The notes beneath the pieces are model-generated. The model saw only the letters and a list, made by a program, of their open reading frames with translations. It searched no databases and had not been told where the DNA came from. This document shows positions 1 to 8,988 of a stretch of 64,000 nucleotides of DNA, piece after piece; within the stretch, counting starts at the first letter, position 1; the number at the start of each line of letters is the position of its first letter. The position numbers were made by a program, and so were the translations under genes. Source of the DNA: Byssovorax sp. (GTDB lineage Bacteria; Myxococcota_A; Polyangia; Polyangiales; Polyangiaceae); assembly GCA_025362495.1 (NCBI GenBank), contig JANYGI010000035.1:1-64000 (forward strand), in the 5' to 3' direction.

Positions 1-248
1 TTGCATTTCGCGTCTACGAGAAGCACAAAGACGAGGCGATGGCCGCGTTCAAGCTCTGCGTCGAGCTCCACCCGGACTCGCCCACTGCCTATGGCACGCT
101 CGGTCAAGCCTATGGCGACGCCGGCCAGACCGATCTCGCCAAAGCCACCTTCGAGATCGCCGTCCGCAAGGCCACCGAGACGTCCGATCCCTCGCTGGCC
201 GAGATGAAGGCCCTCCTGGAGCGCGCCAGCAAGCCGAAGGCGAAGTAG
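1..248 (+). CDS. TPR-repeat protein, C-terminal end (partial)
   Basis: This is the 3' end of a gene that starts before the window; the frame is open from base 3 to the TAG at 246-248. The visible 81 residues form an A/B helix pair with TPR spacing (AYGTLGQAYGDAG, then LAKATFEIA) and end in a lysine-rich tail. TPR domains mediate protein-protein contacts; the rest of the protein and its partner cannot be seen. Confidence 0.7.
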   Translation, partial: AFRVYEKHKDEAMAAFKLCVELHPDSPTAYGTLGQAYGDAGQTDLAKATFEIAVRKATETSDPSLAEMKALLERASKPKAK

Positions 249-284
249 TCCGGGGGAGAGCGCGGGTGTCGCGGTGCTGCCATT

Positions 285-1064
285 TCAAGTCACCCCGAGG
301 ATCCACCCTTCCAGCCGCGCCACGCGCACCTCTGCCGCGGTGAGCGGCGGAGCGAAGTAGCGCTCGAGGAACCCCGCCGCATCGCAATCACGCAGCCAGC
401 TACACACCGCCATCGCATCGTGCTCGTGCGGGCTCGACGCGTTCGATTTATAGTCACTCCGCCGTGGATACCGCCGGCTGACGATCGACGGATAGACCTC
501 GGCGACGACCGAGCGCCCGGCGGGCACGTCGAACCCGTCGAAAGGCCAGAAATGCACCTCGGGCAGCGCCTTCCGGATCTCGTGGAGCCACGGGATCCCC
601 GCGTGCGTCGAGTTCGCCACGGTGCCTTCCACATCGAACCGGAATACGCTCTTGGCCGACGAGGTCCATCGGTCCGTGAGCCGCAGATCGAGCGACGTCC
701 AGTCGGATAACCCCTGGGCGCGCACCGCGCTGACCTTCTGCGTGCGCGTCGGCCAGGGCTTCTCCATGTGCGCGAGGAAGGCGTCCCACGTCGTGAGTCG
801 ATAATGGAGCATGTAGGTCTCGGGAAACGAGAACGCGTGATCGATACCCACGATGGCGGGTGTCTCCGCGCTCGCGAGCTGCTCGAGCAGCCACTCCCCG
901 ATCTCCTTGCGATTCCAGTTCCATGTGCCATCTCCCCGCGGCGACCCCTGGCGCGCAGGCGCGGTGGCCTGCGTGGCGCGGTAGACCTGAAGCCCCGAGG
1001 TCCGCTCGCTGGGCTTGCCCGCGCCGGAGTAGTCGATGCCAATGTACGTGTCGAACGCTTTCAT
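285..1064 (-). CDS. DUF429-like protein, RNase H-fold predicted nuclease
   Basis: A 259-residue protein that looks like the DUF429 family of predicted RNase H-fold nucleases. It starts with a strand carrying an acidic residue (IGIDYSGAG). A second motif, VGIDHAFSFP, lies near residue 75, followed by an EVYPS stretch and a C-terminal HEHDAMAVCSWL helix. These are the positions where DUF429 proteins keep their metal-binding acidic residues. The ATG at 1064 was chosen because the family's first strand begins six residues later; the open frame extends upstream to 1166 without family character. It is monocistronic. The substrate is unknown, and nuclease activity is a family-level prediction only. 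Confidence 0.6.
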   Translation of the reverse strand: MKAFDTYIGIDYSGAGKPSERTSGLQVYRATQATAPARQGSPRGDGTWNWNRKEIGEWLLEQLASAETPAIVGIDHAFSFPETYMLHYRLTTWDAFLAHMEKPWPTRTQKVSAVRAQGLSDWTSLDLRLTDRWTSSAKSVFRFDVEGTVANSTHAGIPWLHEIRKALPEVHFWPFDGFDVPAGRSVVAEVYPSIVSRRYPRRSDYKSNASSPHEHDAMAVCSWLRDCDAAGFLERYFAPPLTAAEVRVARLEGWILGVT

Positions 1065-1232
1065 TCTGGTCCGGAGCGTACCTCGGATCGAATGAACAGG
1101 TGCCGCAATTACGATTCGCGACACTCGTGCAGCTCGCCCAGATAGGCACCGGATTGGCCCGCTCATTTCTCCTTCTTCAGTATCAATGTTCTCGATCTAT
1201 CTCCGTTCCTCATCGCCCGCTCCGGTCGGTCG

Positions 1233-1676
1233 ATGCTCCACTTCCTCCAATGGGTCGCACCGCGAAGGCCCACCCCCTGGGTGCTCCGAATGCTAAACTA
1301 TCTCCCCATGTCCCCGAGCCTCCGCGAAGAGCTGATGCGCTATCTCCCGCAAACCGAGGATCCGGAAATGATGGAGCGCCAGCGCCACATGACCGAGGTC
1401 ATGCTCAAGATGTACCCGGAAGCGGGGCAAGAGCTCTCTGTGCGCGCCGAAGAGCGCGGGATCGCGCGCGGCATCGAGCAGGGGATCGAGCGCGGGATCG
1501 AAGAGGGCCGCGTCACCGAAGCGCGATCGGCGCTGCGTCGCGTCCTCGAGCGTCGCGGCCTCGCCCTCAGTGCGCAGCAAAGCGCTCAAATTGAAGCCTG
1601 TTCCGATCTCCCCACGCTGGAGCACTGGCTCGACGAGGCCATCGTCGCGCCGACCGCCACGGCCGCTCTTCACTGA
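1233..1676 (+). pseudogene. C-terminal remnant of an Rpn/PD-(D/E)XK-type nuclease-family protein
   Basis: The 147 residues match only the tail of the Rpn-like (transposase-derived PD-(D/E)XK) proteins: a helical segment, then the low-complexity run RGIARGIEQGIERGIEEGR, then a short helical end with LPTLEHWLDEAI. The N-terminal nuclease core with the D and ExQ residues is absent. The in-frame sequence upstream of the ATG does not supply it. A complete relative sits at 29078-29971 and another tail fragment at 30143-30385. The run at about 1456-1510 is a tandem repeat of roughly 12 bp. It may still be translated, but it is best read as a decayed gene. Confidence 0.5.
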
Positions 1677-1720
1677 GATCGCCTTGCGCTCGGCTCCCCT
1701 CCGGGGGACCCTCCGGGCCA

Positions 1721-3214
<1,494 letters not shown>

Positions 3215-3255
3215 AACGTGGGCTATAGCGCCCCGGTGAAAAGCGAAGGCACCTC

Positions 3256-3906
3256 ATGAAGACGGGATCGGCCGCGCAGATTGCCTTCATCCTGTTCGCG
3301 GCCCTGGCCGTGTATGGCTTCGTCGGTGCGGCGCAGCGCGATCAGCGTCGCACGTCGTGCACCGCCCTCTGCGCCTTCGGCCCCGCGTACGCCGGTCGCA
3401 ACCGCGTCGCCCCCGACTTCGAGCTGAAGGACATGAACGGCCAGCCGGTGAAGCTGTCGTCGTTCCGCGGCAAGACCGTCTTCCTCAACTTCTGGACGAA
3501 GACCTGCGGCCCCTGCCTCGAAGAGATGTCGTCGCTCGCCGAGCTCGCCCGCATCGTGAAGAACCGCTCTGACATGGTGGTGCTCACCGTGTCGACCGAC
3601 GAGGGCCCCGACGACGTGCGCGACACGCTCAAGGTCACCCTCAACGGCGACGCGCCGTTCCCGGTGCTCTTCGATCCCGAGTCGAAGATCGTCGTCGACA
3701 AGTACGGCACGCATCTCTTCCCGGAGACGTGGATCATCGATCCGAAGGGCGTCATCCGCGCCCGCTTCGACGGCGCGCGCGACTGGTCGGCGTCGCTGGC
3801 CCTCGAGATCGGCGAGATGGTGCAGCGCCCCGGCGGCTGCCCGGTCGAGTTCTTCAAGAACCTCCCGCGCGGGCAATACGCCGGCGTCTGCGAAGACGAC
3901 GGCTGA
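3256..3906 (+). CDS. TlpA-like thiol:disulfide oxidoreductase, membrane anchored
   Basis: A 216-residue thioredoxin-fold protein. An N-terminal hydrophobic segment (residues ~5-25) should anchor or export it to the periplasm. The AhpC/TlpA-type domain follows: FELKDMNGQPVKLSSFRGK, then the active site FWTKTCGPCLEEM (CXXC, residues ~84-87), and the conserved cis-proline in LFPETWIID. The family reduces periplasmic disulfides, often for cytochrome c maturation or for lipoprotein partners; no cytochrome gene is nearby. The C-terminal ~30 residues contain two further cysteines not expected for TlpA, possibly a structural disulfide. Confidence 0.85.
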   Translation: MKTGSAAQIAFILFAALAVYGFVGAAQRDQRRTSCTALCAFGPAYAGRNRVAPDFELKDMNGQPVKLSSFRGKTVFLNFWTKTCGPCLEEMSSLAELARIVKNRSDMVVLTVSTDEGPDDVRDTLKVTLNGDAPFPVLFDPESKIVVDKYGTHLFPETWIIDPKGVIRARFDGARDWSASLALEIGEMVQRPGGCPVEFFKNLPRGQYAGVCEDDG

Positions 3907-3967
3907 GCGCCGCGTCCACGGCGACCGCTGTGGATATTCGAGCGCAAAACCAGTACTTTCCAGGCGA

Positions 3968-4621
3968 ATGAGCCCCAGCCGGATCCCGCCCGCCCCCGGA
4001 GTCGATCCGCGCGTACCCGCTGCACGTCAGGTGTTGCTCGAGGGCGTGGGCGCGGAGATCGCCGCCTCGTTCCCCGGGATCACGCGCCTCGGCGGGCAGG
4101 TCGTCGCCGCGCTCTACCTCGCCGAGGGCCCGCGATCGATGGACGAGCTCAGCGTCGAGCTCGGGCGATCCAAGAGCAACATCTTCGCGAACCTGCGCGG
4201 CCTCGAGGCCGCGGGGATCATCGAGCGGCGGCGTGAGTCGGGCGCGCGCCACGACTCGTACACGCTCCGCGGCAAGTACCCCGACGTCGTCATCGGCGCG
4301 TACATCGCGCGGCTGCGGCGCGTGGTGCACGACAAGCAGGCCCTCTCGCGGCGCGCGCTCGGGATGCTCGGCGACGCCGAGGGCGCCGAGGCCGAGGCGC
4401 TGCGCACGCGCCTCGCCGATCTCTCGCGCAAGTACGACGTCTTCGCCGATCTGATGGAGCGCTACATCCCGCCGATCGACGGGCCGGTCGATCTGGAGGC
4501 GCTGATCAAGCTGGTGCCCGAGCCGTTGCTGAAGGCGCTGCACGGCGCGGCGCGCGCTGCGTGGGCGGTGGGCAACACCGTCACCACGCAGCTCGATCGG
4601 CTCAAGAAGAAGAAGGGCTGA
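3968..4621 (+). CDS. GbsR/MarR-family transcriptional regulator
   Basis: A 217-residue winged-helix regulator of the GbsR branch of the MarR superfamily. The N-terminal part carries FPGITRLGGQVVAALYLAEG, then the recognition region MDELSVELGRSKSNIFANLRGLEAAGIIERR. A wing (RHDSYTLRGKYPDVV) and a long helical C-terminal half probably used for dimerisation follow. GbsR proteins often control choline/betaine or membrane-stress genes, but no such genes are nearby. The target is therefore unknown. Its 3' end overlaps the convergent gene at 4602-4952 by 20 bases. Confidence 0.8.
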   Translation: MSPSRIPPAPGVDPRVPAARQVLLEGVGAEIAASFPGITRLGGQVVAALYLAEGPRSMDELSVELGRSKSNIFANLRGLEAAGIIERRRESGARHDSYTLRGKYPDVVIGAYIARLRRVVHDKQALSRRALGMLGDAEGAEAEALRTRLADLSRKYDVFADLMERYIPPIDGPVDLEALIKLVPEPLLKALHGAARAAWAVGNTVTTQLDRLKKKKG

Positions 4622-4952
4622 GTCTGCGCTCGATCTTGTCGCGAGCGATCCGCGCGGCCGAGAGCCGCTCGAGCTCGCCCTCGCTCGGCGCGAGCAGGTA
4701 GAGCGACCACTCGGCGAGCTGGACGACCTCGCCCGTGGGCTTGACGTCCTTCAGGTGCGCGACCGACGTCACCTGCGCGCCGATTTCCGCGAGCGCCGTC
4801 AGCACCTCGCCCGGTACGGCGACGAGCTCGCTCGATGTCGCGGCCGTCGCGCCCGCGTGGCCGAGGTGCCGCGCGACCCCGGCCGCGAGCGACGCGAGGC
4901 CGCCGCCGACAGTGTCGATGAACAGGGGTGATCCGCTCTTCATGTCGCTCAT
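4602..4952 (-). CDS. Low-molecular-weight-phosphatase-fold protein with lost active site
   Basis: A 116-residue protein that follows the FHA gene by two bases and is probably co-transcribed with it. Its layout fits LMW tyrosine phosphatase/arsenate reductase folds: a first strand and loop (PLFIDTVGGGLASLAAGVARHL), a strand ending in TAATSSELVAVPG, and the helix ALAEIGAQVTSVAHLKD. The catalytic CX5R loop is missing: the position expected for Cys is Asp/Thr and no Arg follows. It is unlikely to be a phosphatase. It could be a phosphopeptide-recognition or structural partner of the FHA protein. The ATG at 4952 was chosen over the internal ATG at 4943 because of the tight operon spacing. Confidence 0.5.
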   Translation of the reverse strand: MSDMKSGSPLFIDTVGGGLASLAAGVARHLGHAGATAATSSELVAVPGEVLTALAEIGAQVTSVAHLKDVKPTGEVVQLAEWSLYLLAPSEGELERLSAARIARDKIERRLSPSSS

Positions 4953-4954
4953 GA

Positions 4955-6058
4955 TCAGTTGGTGTTGAGCTCGACGCGCAGGAGCTTGCGGCCGATGAAG
5001 ACGTAGTCGCCGTGCGCGAGCTCGCGCTCGCTCTTGATCCGCACGTAGGTGCCGTTGCGGCTGCTGAGATCGGTGAGCGAGAACTTCCCGCCGTGCTCCT
5101 CGATGCGGCAGTGCGAGCCCGACATGTAAAGGTCGGCCGGGAAATTGAGGTCGCCGCCCTCGCGGCCGATCTGCAGCGACGTCGCGCGCGCGCACACCGT
5201 CATGCCGATCGCCCCGCCTTGCAGGACCTGCGCGAGCCGGAACGGGCTCGGGTGCTTGGGCGATGAGTAGAAGTACGTGCCGTCGGGATCCTGGCCGTCC
5301 GACGCGCGCGGCGACGGGTCGAGGCGGAAGAGCTGCTCGCCCGCGAGGAAGGTGTCGCCGGCCGAGATGTCGACGGTGCCGCGCACGCGGATGTACACGC
5401 CGTTGAGCGAGCCCTCGTCGCGCACGACGAGCTTGCCGTCGCGGTAGAAGAAGTTCGCGTGCTTGGGCGAGACGAACGGATCATCCGGGAAAACAAGCTG
5501 CCCGTTGCGTCCGACGATGTGCTGCTCGGCCTTGAGATGGAAGCTGAGCCCGTCCATCCCCTCGCCGCGGATGAGGATGAGCTTCGCCTTCGCGGGGTTC
5601 TGCATGTCCCCGAAGAAGAGCGTCTGCGCGTTCAAGATCTCGAGCGGGACAGCGGTGCCGCATCGACCGCAGAACTTGTGCCCGGAGGGCACTCCGCTCG
5701 AGCACGAACGGCAGATGTAATTGCGGGCTTGCTCCATGAGCTCCTCCTGAGACAGTTCGGCGAACTCGCCGCGGGCGGCAGTGAACGAATAGGCGCCCGA
5801 CGGGCGGCTGGCGGACGGTTTGGGGATCGCCGGAGCGATCGGGGTCGTGACGGGCGCCGGGCTCGCCTTGGCCCCCGCAGCGTTCGGCCGCGGGGGCGGC
5901 GGACGAACTGAAGCGGCGGGCGCGGGCGGTATGGACGAGCGGCGCTGGGCAAATAGCCCCAGCTCGTTCGCGCACTCGGGACAAACCTTCGTGCCCAGCG
6001 TGCTGAACTTGTCGCATTGCCCGCAGACAATGCCGATCTCTTGCTGCTCGGTCTCCAA
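4955..6058 (-). CDS. Double zinc-ribbon, double FHA-domain protein
   Basis: A 367-residue cytoplasmic protein. A first zinc ribbon (VCGQC ... VCPEC) lies at residues ~10-30. A proline/alanine-rich linker follows, then a second ribbon (CRSC ... CGRC) near residues 115-135. Two FHA domains come next. FHA 1 (about 165-245) has VGRNGQ, SPKHANF and GSLNGVYI. FHA 2 (about 285-365) has IGREGGD, SGSHCRI and SSRNGTYV. Both keep the Arg, Ser/His and Asn residues that read phosphothreonine. Myxobacteria use such proteins with Ser/Thr kinases. A kinase partner is not in the window; the next gene is the decayed phosphatase-fold protein. Confidence 0.9.
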   Translation of the reverse strand: METEQQEIGIVCGQCDKFSTLGTKVCPECANELGLFAQRRSSIPPAPAASVRPPPPRPNAAGAKASPAPVTTPIAPAIPKPSASRPSGAYSFTAARGEFAELSQEELMEQARNYICRSCSSGVPSGHKFCGRCGTAVPLEILNAQTLFFGDMQNPAKAKLILIRGEGMDGLSFHLKAEQHIVGRNGQLVFPDDPFVSPKHANFFYRDGKLVVRDEGSLNGVYIRVRGTVDISAGDTFLAGEQLFRLDPSPRASDGQDPDGTYFYSSPKHPSPFRLAQVLQGGAIGMTVCARATSLQIGREGGDLNFPADLYMSGSHCRIEEHGGKFSLTDLSSRNGTYVRIKSERELAHGDYVFIGRKLLRVELNTN

Positions 6059-6069
6059 CGTCTCCTCGC

Positions 6070-6089
6070 GATCCTCGGCGATCCTCGGC
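6070..6089. repeat. Tandem duplication of a 10-bp unit
   Basis: Two adjacent copies of gatcctcggc lie in the short divergent region between the FHA gene and the lipoprotein gene at 6137. This may be simple slippage; no regulator site is recognised. Confidence 0.6.
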
Positions 6090-6136
6090 GAGGTACGGTT
6101 CTAGACGTCTACACGGAGAACGGTCAAGCTGCCGAG

Positions 6137-6553
6137 GTGTTCCGCTCTGCTGTTATCGCGACCCTGGCGCTCACCCTGGCCCTCGGGGGCTGCAAGAAAA
6201 AGGACGGCGCCGAGCACGTCGCTGACCTGTTCGCCGAGGCCTATTTCGAGCACGCAGACCAGGAGAAAGCCAAGGAATACACGGCCCTGGGCGCCACCGT
6301 GATGCTCGACGAAGAGCTGCGCGCGGTCGAGAAAATTCGTAAGGAAGGGTACACGCCGAGCGACGGCGCGCTGGGCGATATTCGTGTCCACCGGGGCCCC
6401 TCGTCGACCCGTGATCAGCGGATCCGCTTCCCGTACGAGGTCGTCGTCCGCAACGAGGGCATGGAGAACGTGCGCGACGCCGACGTCGAGCTCGCGCAGA
6501 TCCAGGGCGCGTGGAAGGTCGTGCGCGTGGGCGTGAAGCAGCGCGCTCAGTGA
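6137..6553 (+). CDS. Small putative lipoprotein, unknown function
   Basis: A 138-residue protein starting at GTG 6137. That start gives a clean lipoprotein signal: FRSAVIATLALTLALGGC with the lipobox cysteine followed by KKKDG. The open frame extends to 6017, but that stretch overlaps the divergent FHA gene and has no signal character. The mature part (~115 residues) reads as a small alpha/beta domain (LFAEAYFEHADQEKAKEY, then several strands ending in AWKVVRVGVK), somewhat like NTF2-like accessory domains. That resemblance is weak. Its end overlaps the convergent gene by 7 bases. Confidence 0.65.
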   Translation: MFRSAVIATLALTLALGGCKKKDGAEHVADLFAEAYFEHADQEKAKEYTALGATVMLDEELRAVEKIRKEGYTPSDGALGDIRVHRGPSSTRDQRIRFPYEVVVRNEGMENVRDADVELAQIQGAWKVVRVGVKQRAQ

Positions 6554-7188
6554 ATGAACTCGAACCGCAGGGGATCGTCGCGCATCGCCGCTCCGCCCCA
6601 GAGCCGGAAGACGATCTTGTGCGTGCACGACGCGACGGGGACCTGACCGAAATCGCGTGAGTCGTCGTGCCAGTCGCGATCGTCGCTGATCAGGTAGAGC
6701 ATCCCGGGGCGCACGTCGGCGGTGATCTTGTCGACGCCGAAGCGCGGCTTCGCGCTGTGGCCGCGGTAATGCCACCCCGAGCCCATCGTCACGCGATCGC
6801 ACGTGAGCGAGATGTCGGGCCCATCGCCGGGGCTCGGCAGCGTGACGTCGCGATCGCGGCAGGCGCTCTCGGAGTCGTAGCTGCGCCCGTCGACGCGGAG
6901 CGAGAGGCCGTCGATCTCGAGGTGATCGCCGACGCGGCCAGCGACGCGAGCGACGACGAAACCCTTCGGATCCTCGGGATCGGTGCAGCGAACGAGATCG
7001 CCGACGGTGGGGTCGCTGTGCTTGAGCAGCACGAGCACGTCGTCGGCGCGCAGCGAGGGAGCGACCGATGCGGCGAAGCGACGATCGTCGGGGAACGTCC
7101 AGACGTCGAAGAACAGCGCGCGCCCGATCAGGAACGATCCGCCGACGATCGCCGCGGTCCACAGCAGGCCGCGCGAGAGCTTTCCCAT
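6547..7188 (-). CDS. Signal peptidase I-like (S26 fold) protein lacking the catalytic lysine
   Basis: A 213-residue protein with an N-terminal membrane anchor (LLWTAAIVGGSFLIGRALF). The S26 boxes are in order. Box B is ASVAPSLRADD, where the first Ser aligns with the nucleophile of the S-M-x-P motif. Box D, normally V-K-R-V-x-G-x-x-G-D, reads VARVAGRVGD, so the general-base lysine is alanine (codon GCT on the coding strand). Box E is SDDRDWHDDSRDFGQVP. Length and architecture fit the family. Cleavage by the normal Ser-Lys dyad looks impossible unless another lysine substitutes, so this may be a pseudoprotease. The next gene upstream on the same strand is a serine protease 19 bases away. Confidence 0.75.
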   Translation of the reverse strand: MGKLSRGLLWTAAIVGGSFLIGRALFFDVWTFPDDRRFAASVAPSLRADDVLVLLKHSDPTVGDLVRCTDPEDPKGFVVARVAGRVGDHLEIDGLSLRVDGRSYDSESACRDRDVTLPSPGDGPDISLTCDRVTMGSGWHYRGHSAKPRFGVDKITADVRPGMLYLISDDRDWHDDSRDFGQVPVASCTHKIVFRLWGGAAMRDDPLRFEFIH

Positions 7189-7207
7189 GCGGCGAGGCTA
7201 TCAGGAT

Positions 7208-8107
7208 CTATCGCCTGGAGGCGCGCGTGCGCGGGGCGCGACAGTCGCCGTACGGGGGCAGCTCGCCGGGGCTCGCGCCGTTGGCGATCTCGTGCGCGGC
7301 GGAGAAGATCTGCGGCCACACGTCGACGCGCGTGAAGTACGAGAGGCCCGTCGTGGCGTCGTCGCCATCCATCACGCTCGCGGAGACGACGCCGACGATG
7401 TCGCCCTTGTCGCCATAGACCGGGCCGCCCGAGTCGCCCGGGCAGATGGAGGCGTCGGCGATGAGGTGGCCCGAGGCGATGCCTTCGATCGGGCTCGACG
7501 TGCGCACGACGCGATGGATGCCGTCGCGCGAGAGGGCGCAGCGGCCGAAGCCGAGGACCCGCAGCAGCTCGCCCTTGCGGGCCTCTTGTTCGAGGCGAAT
7601 CGGTACGGTGGGGACGCCGATGAGGTGCCGCGAGAGCACGAGGATGGCGATGTCGCCGTCGCCCGAAACGTAGCCGCAGTCGGGCGCGACGATGGCGCGC
7701 ACCGGCGCTTCGCCCCACGGCAGGTAGTCGCCGCCGAGCTCGATCGTGAGCTCTTGCGGGCGCTTGTCGTAGTCGAGCGCCTTGCCGGCGGAGTCGCGCG
7801 CGACGACGCAGTGATGCGCCGTGAGGACGCGATCGTCGGCGATGAGCGTGCCCGTGCAGGTGACGTCGCCGGTGATGCGGACGACGGCGTCTTCGGGCGT
7901 GGCGAGCTCGAACGGCGGCATCAGCCGGAGCTCGCGTCCGTCGTCGTCGGGGCGAGCGGCGGGCATGGCGTAACCCGCGCGCTGCGTGGGCTGCACGCAC
8001 CCCGTCGCGCCGGAAATAGCCATGGCGGCGAGCCCGAAGAGGGTCGCGCTGATGGATCCAGGTGTGATGCGGCGGTGCGGAAATGTCACGCGAGCGGTGC
8101 CTCCCAC
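7208..8107 (-). CDS. Trypsin-like serine protease (S1 family), putative lipoprotein
   Basis: A 299-residue secreted protease. The N-terminus has a basic then hydrophobic signal ending in AISGATGC, a lipobox-like site. The S1 triad is complete: His in VLTAHHC, Asp in DGDIAIL, and Ser in CPGDSGGP. Likely disulfide cysteines are also present. The domain is of typical chymotrypsin-fold size (~230 residues). The start is the GTG at 8107; a GTG at 8089 would also leave an intact signal. It probably forms a unit with the downstream signal-peptidase-like gene. The substrate cannot be told. Confidence 0.85.
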   Translation of the reverse strand: MGGTARVTFPHRRITPGSISATLFGLAAMAISGATGCVQPTQRAGYAMPAARPDDDGRELRLMPPFELATPEDAVVRITGDVTCTGTLIADDRVLTAHHCVVARDSAGKALDYDKRPQELTIELGGDYLPWGEAPVRAIVAPDCGYVSGDGDIAILVLSRHLIGVPTVPIRLEQEARKGELLRVLGFGRCALSRDGIHRVVRTSSPIEGIASGHLIADASICPGDSGGPVYGDKGDIVGVVSASVMDGDDATTGLSYFTRVDVWPQIFSAAHEIANGASPGELPPYGDCRAPRTRASRR

Positions 8108-8270
8108 GCGTCAGGGGCGAACCGGGTGCTGGCGGCGTCCGGCTCTAGCGAGCTGCGATCGAAGTACGAGGAAGGAGGAGGCCAAGCAGAAGCCGAGGCT
8201 TCGAATGAGTCATTGGACTGACATGATGCCCGACGATTGGGGAAAAAGTCTCCCCCTCACAACAGAATTT

Positions 8271-8291
8271 CCCGGCGGTGCGGCCGCCGGG
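8271..8291 (-). terminator. Candidate hairpin terminator
   Basis: A perfect 8-bp stem (cccggcgg / ccgccggg) with a 5-base loop sits 18 bases past the stop of the TPR-like gene at 8310. On the minus strand it is followed by AAATTCTGTTG, so the U-tract is poor. A second small hairpin (gggga ... tcccc, 8239-8255) lies next to it. Function as a terminator is inferred from position. Confidence 0.4.
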
Positions 8292-8309
8292 ATCGCGAGA
8301 TCGCGAGGC

Positions 8310-8852
8310 TCAGCGCATCGCGACGAGGCGGACCTCGTGCGAGCTGCGATCGTAGGCGGCCAGCGTGGCGTCGGGGTTGGCGATGGGATCTTCGATGCCG
8401 GCGGCGACGGCCTGCTCGAAGAAGGCGACCTGGCGCGTGGTCTTCGCGACGAGCCAGGGGGCGCAGCTCGTCGCGTCGGCGCAGGCGGCGCTGGCGTCGC
8501 GGGCGATGGCGAGGGCGTCGCGAGCGTGGCCGCGGTGAAAGAGGGCACGAGCGTGGAGCACCGCGATTTCAGGCTGATCTTGCATCTCGCGGGGGGCCTT
8601 TTCGATCACGGCCGTCGCGAGGCCGGGCTGGCCGCGATCGAGGTAGGCGACCGCCAGCGCCGCGACCGCGCCCGTGCTGGGCGTGAGCGCGGCGCGCGCC
8701 TCGAGGCCCTGGAAATCGGCCGCCGCCGTGTCGACGGCCTGCGCGCGCTTCGGGAAGAGCTCTGCGGCGCGCTGCTCGGTGCCTCCGAGGGACGCCATCC
8801 AGCCGATCGCCCCGAGAACCAAGCCGTTTGCCACCAGCATTCCGACGCGCAT
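8310..8852 (-). CDS. Membrane-anchored TPR-like protein
   Basis: A 180-residue protein with one N-terminal hydrophobic segment (VGMLVANGLVLGAIGWMASL) and a helical remainder with TPR-like pairs (AALAVAYLDRGQPGLATAVIEKAP; IAVLHARALFHRGHARDALAIARDA). The ATG at 8852 was chosen because a GGAGG lies nine bases upstream. The TTG at 8861 would touch that site. It may be a periplasmic scaffold. No partner is evident; the terminator-like hairpin follows it. Confidence 0.65.
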   Translation of the reverse strand: MRVGMLVANGLVLGAIGWMASLGGTEQRAAELFPKRAQAVDTAAADFQGLEARAALTPSTGAVAALAVAYLDRGQPGLATAVIEKAPREMQDQPEIAVLHARALFHRGHARDALAIARDASAACADATSCAPWLVAKTTRQVAFFEQAVAAGIEDPIANPDATLAAYDRSSHEVRLVAMR

Positions 8853-8988
8853 GAACACCAACCTCCAGGTCTTGCTACGGACGCTGGCTAGCCACGAAGA
8901 GTTCCACGTCGAGGTGAAGAAGGTGAAAAATGAGTGAGAGAATGTAGGCGCCGGTCAGACCAATCGGCCCGCGGCGGGTGCGGGCGCG

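Noticed and set aside
8930-8988. Hairpin after proB.
   Set aside because: The stem is only five pairs with a poor tail; too weak to list as a terminator.
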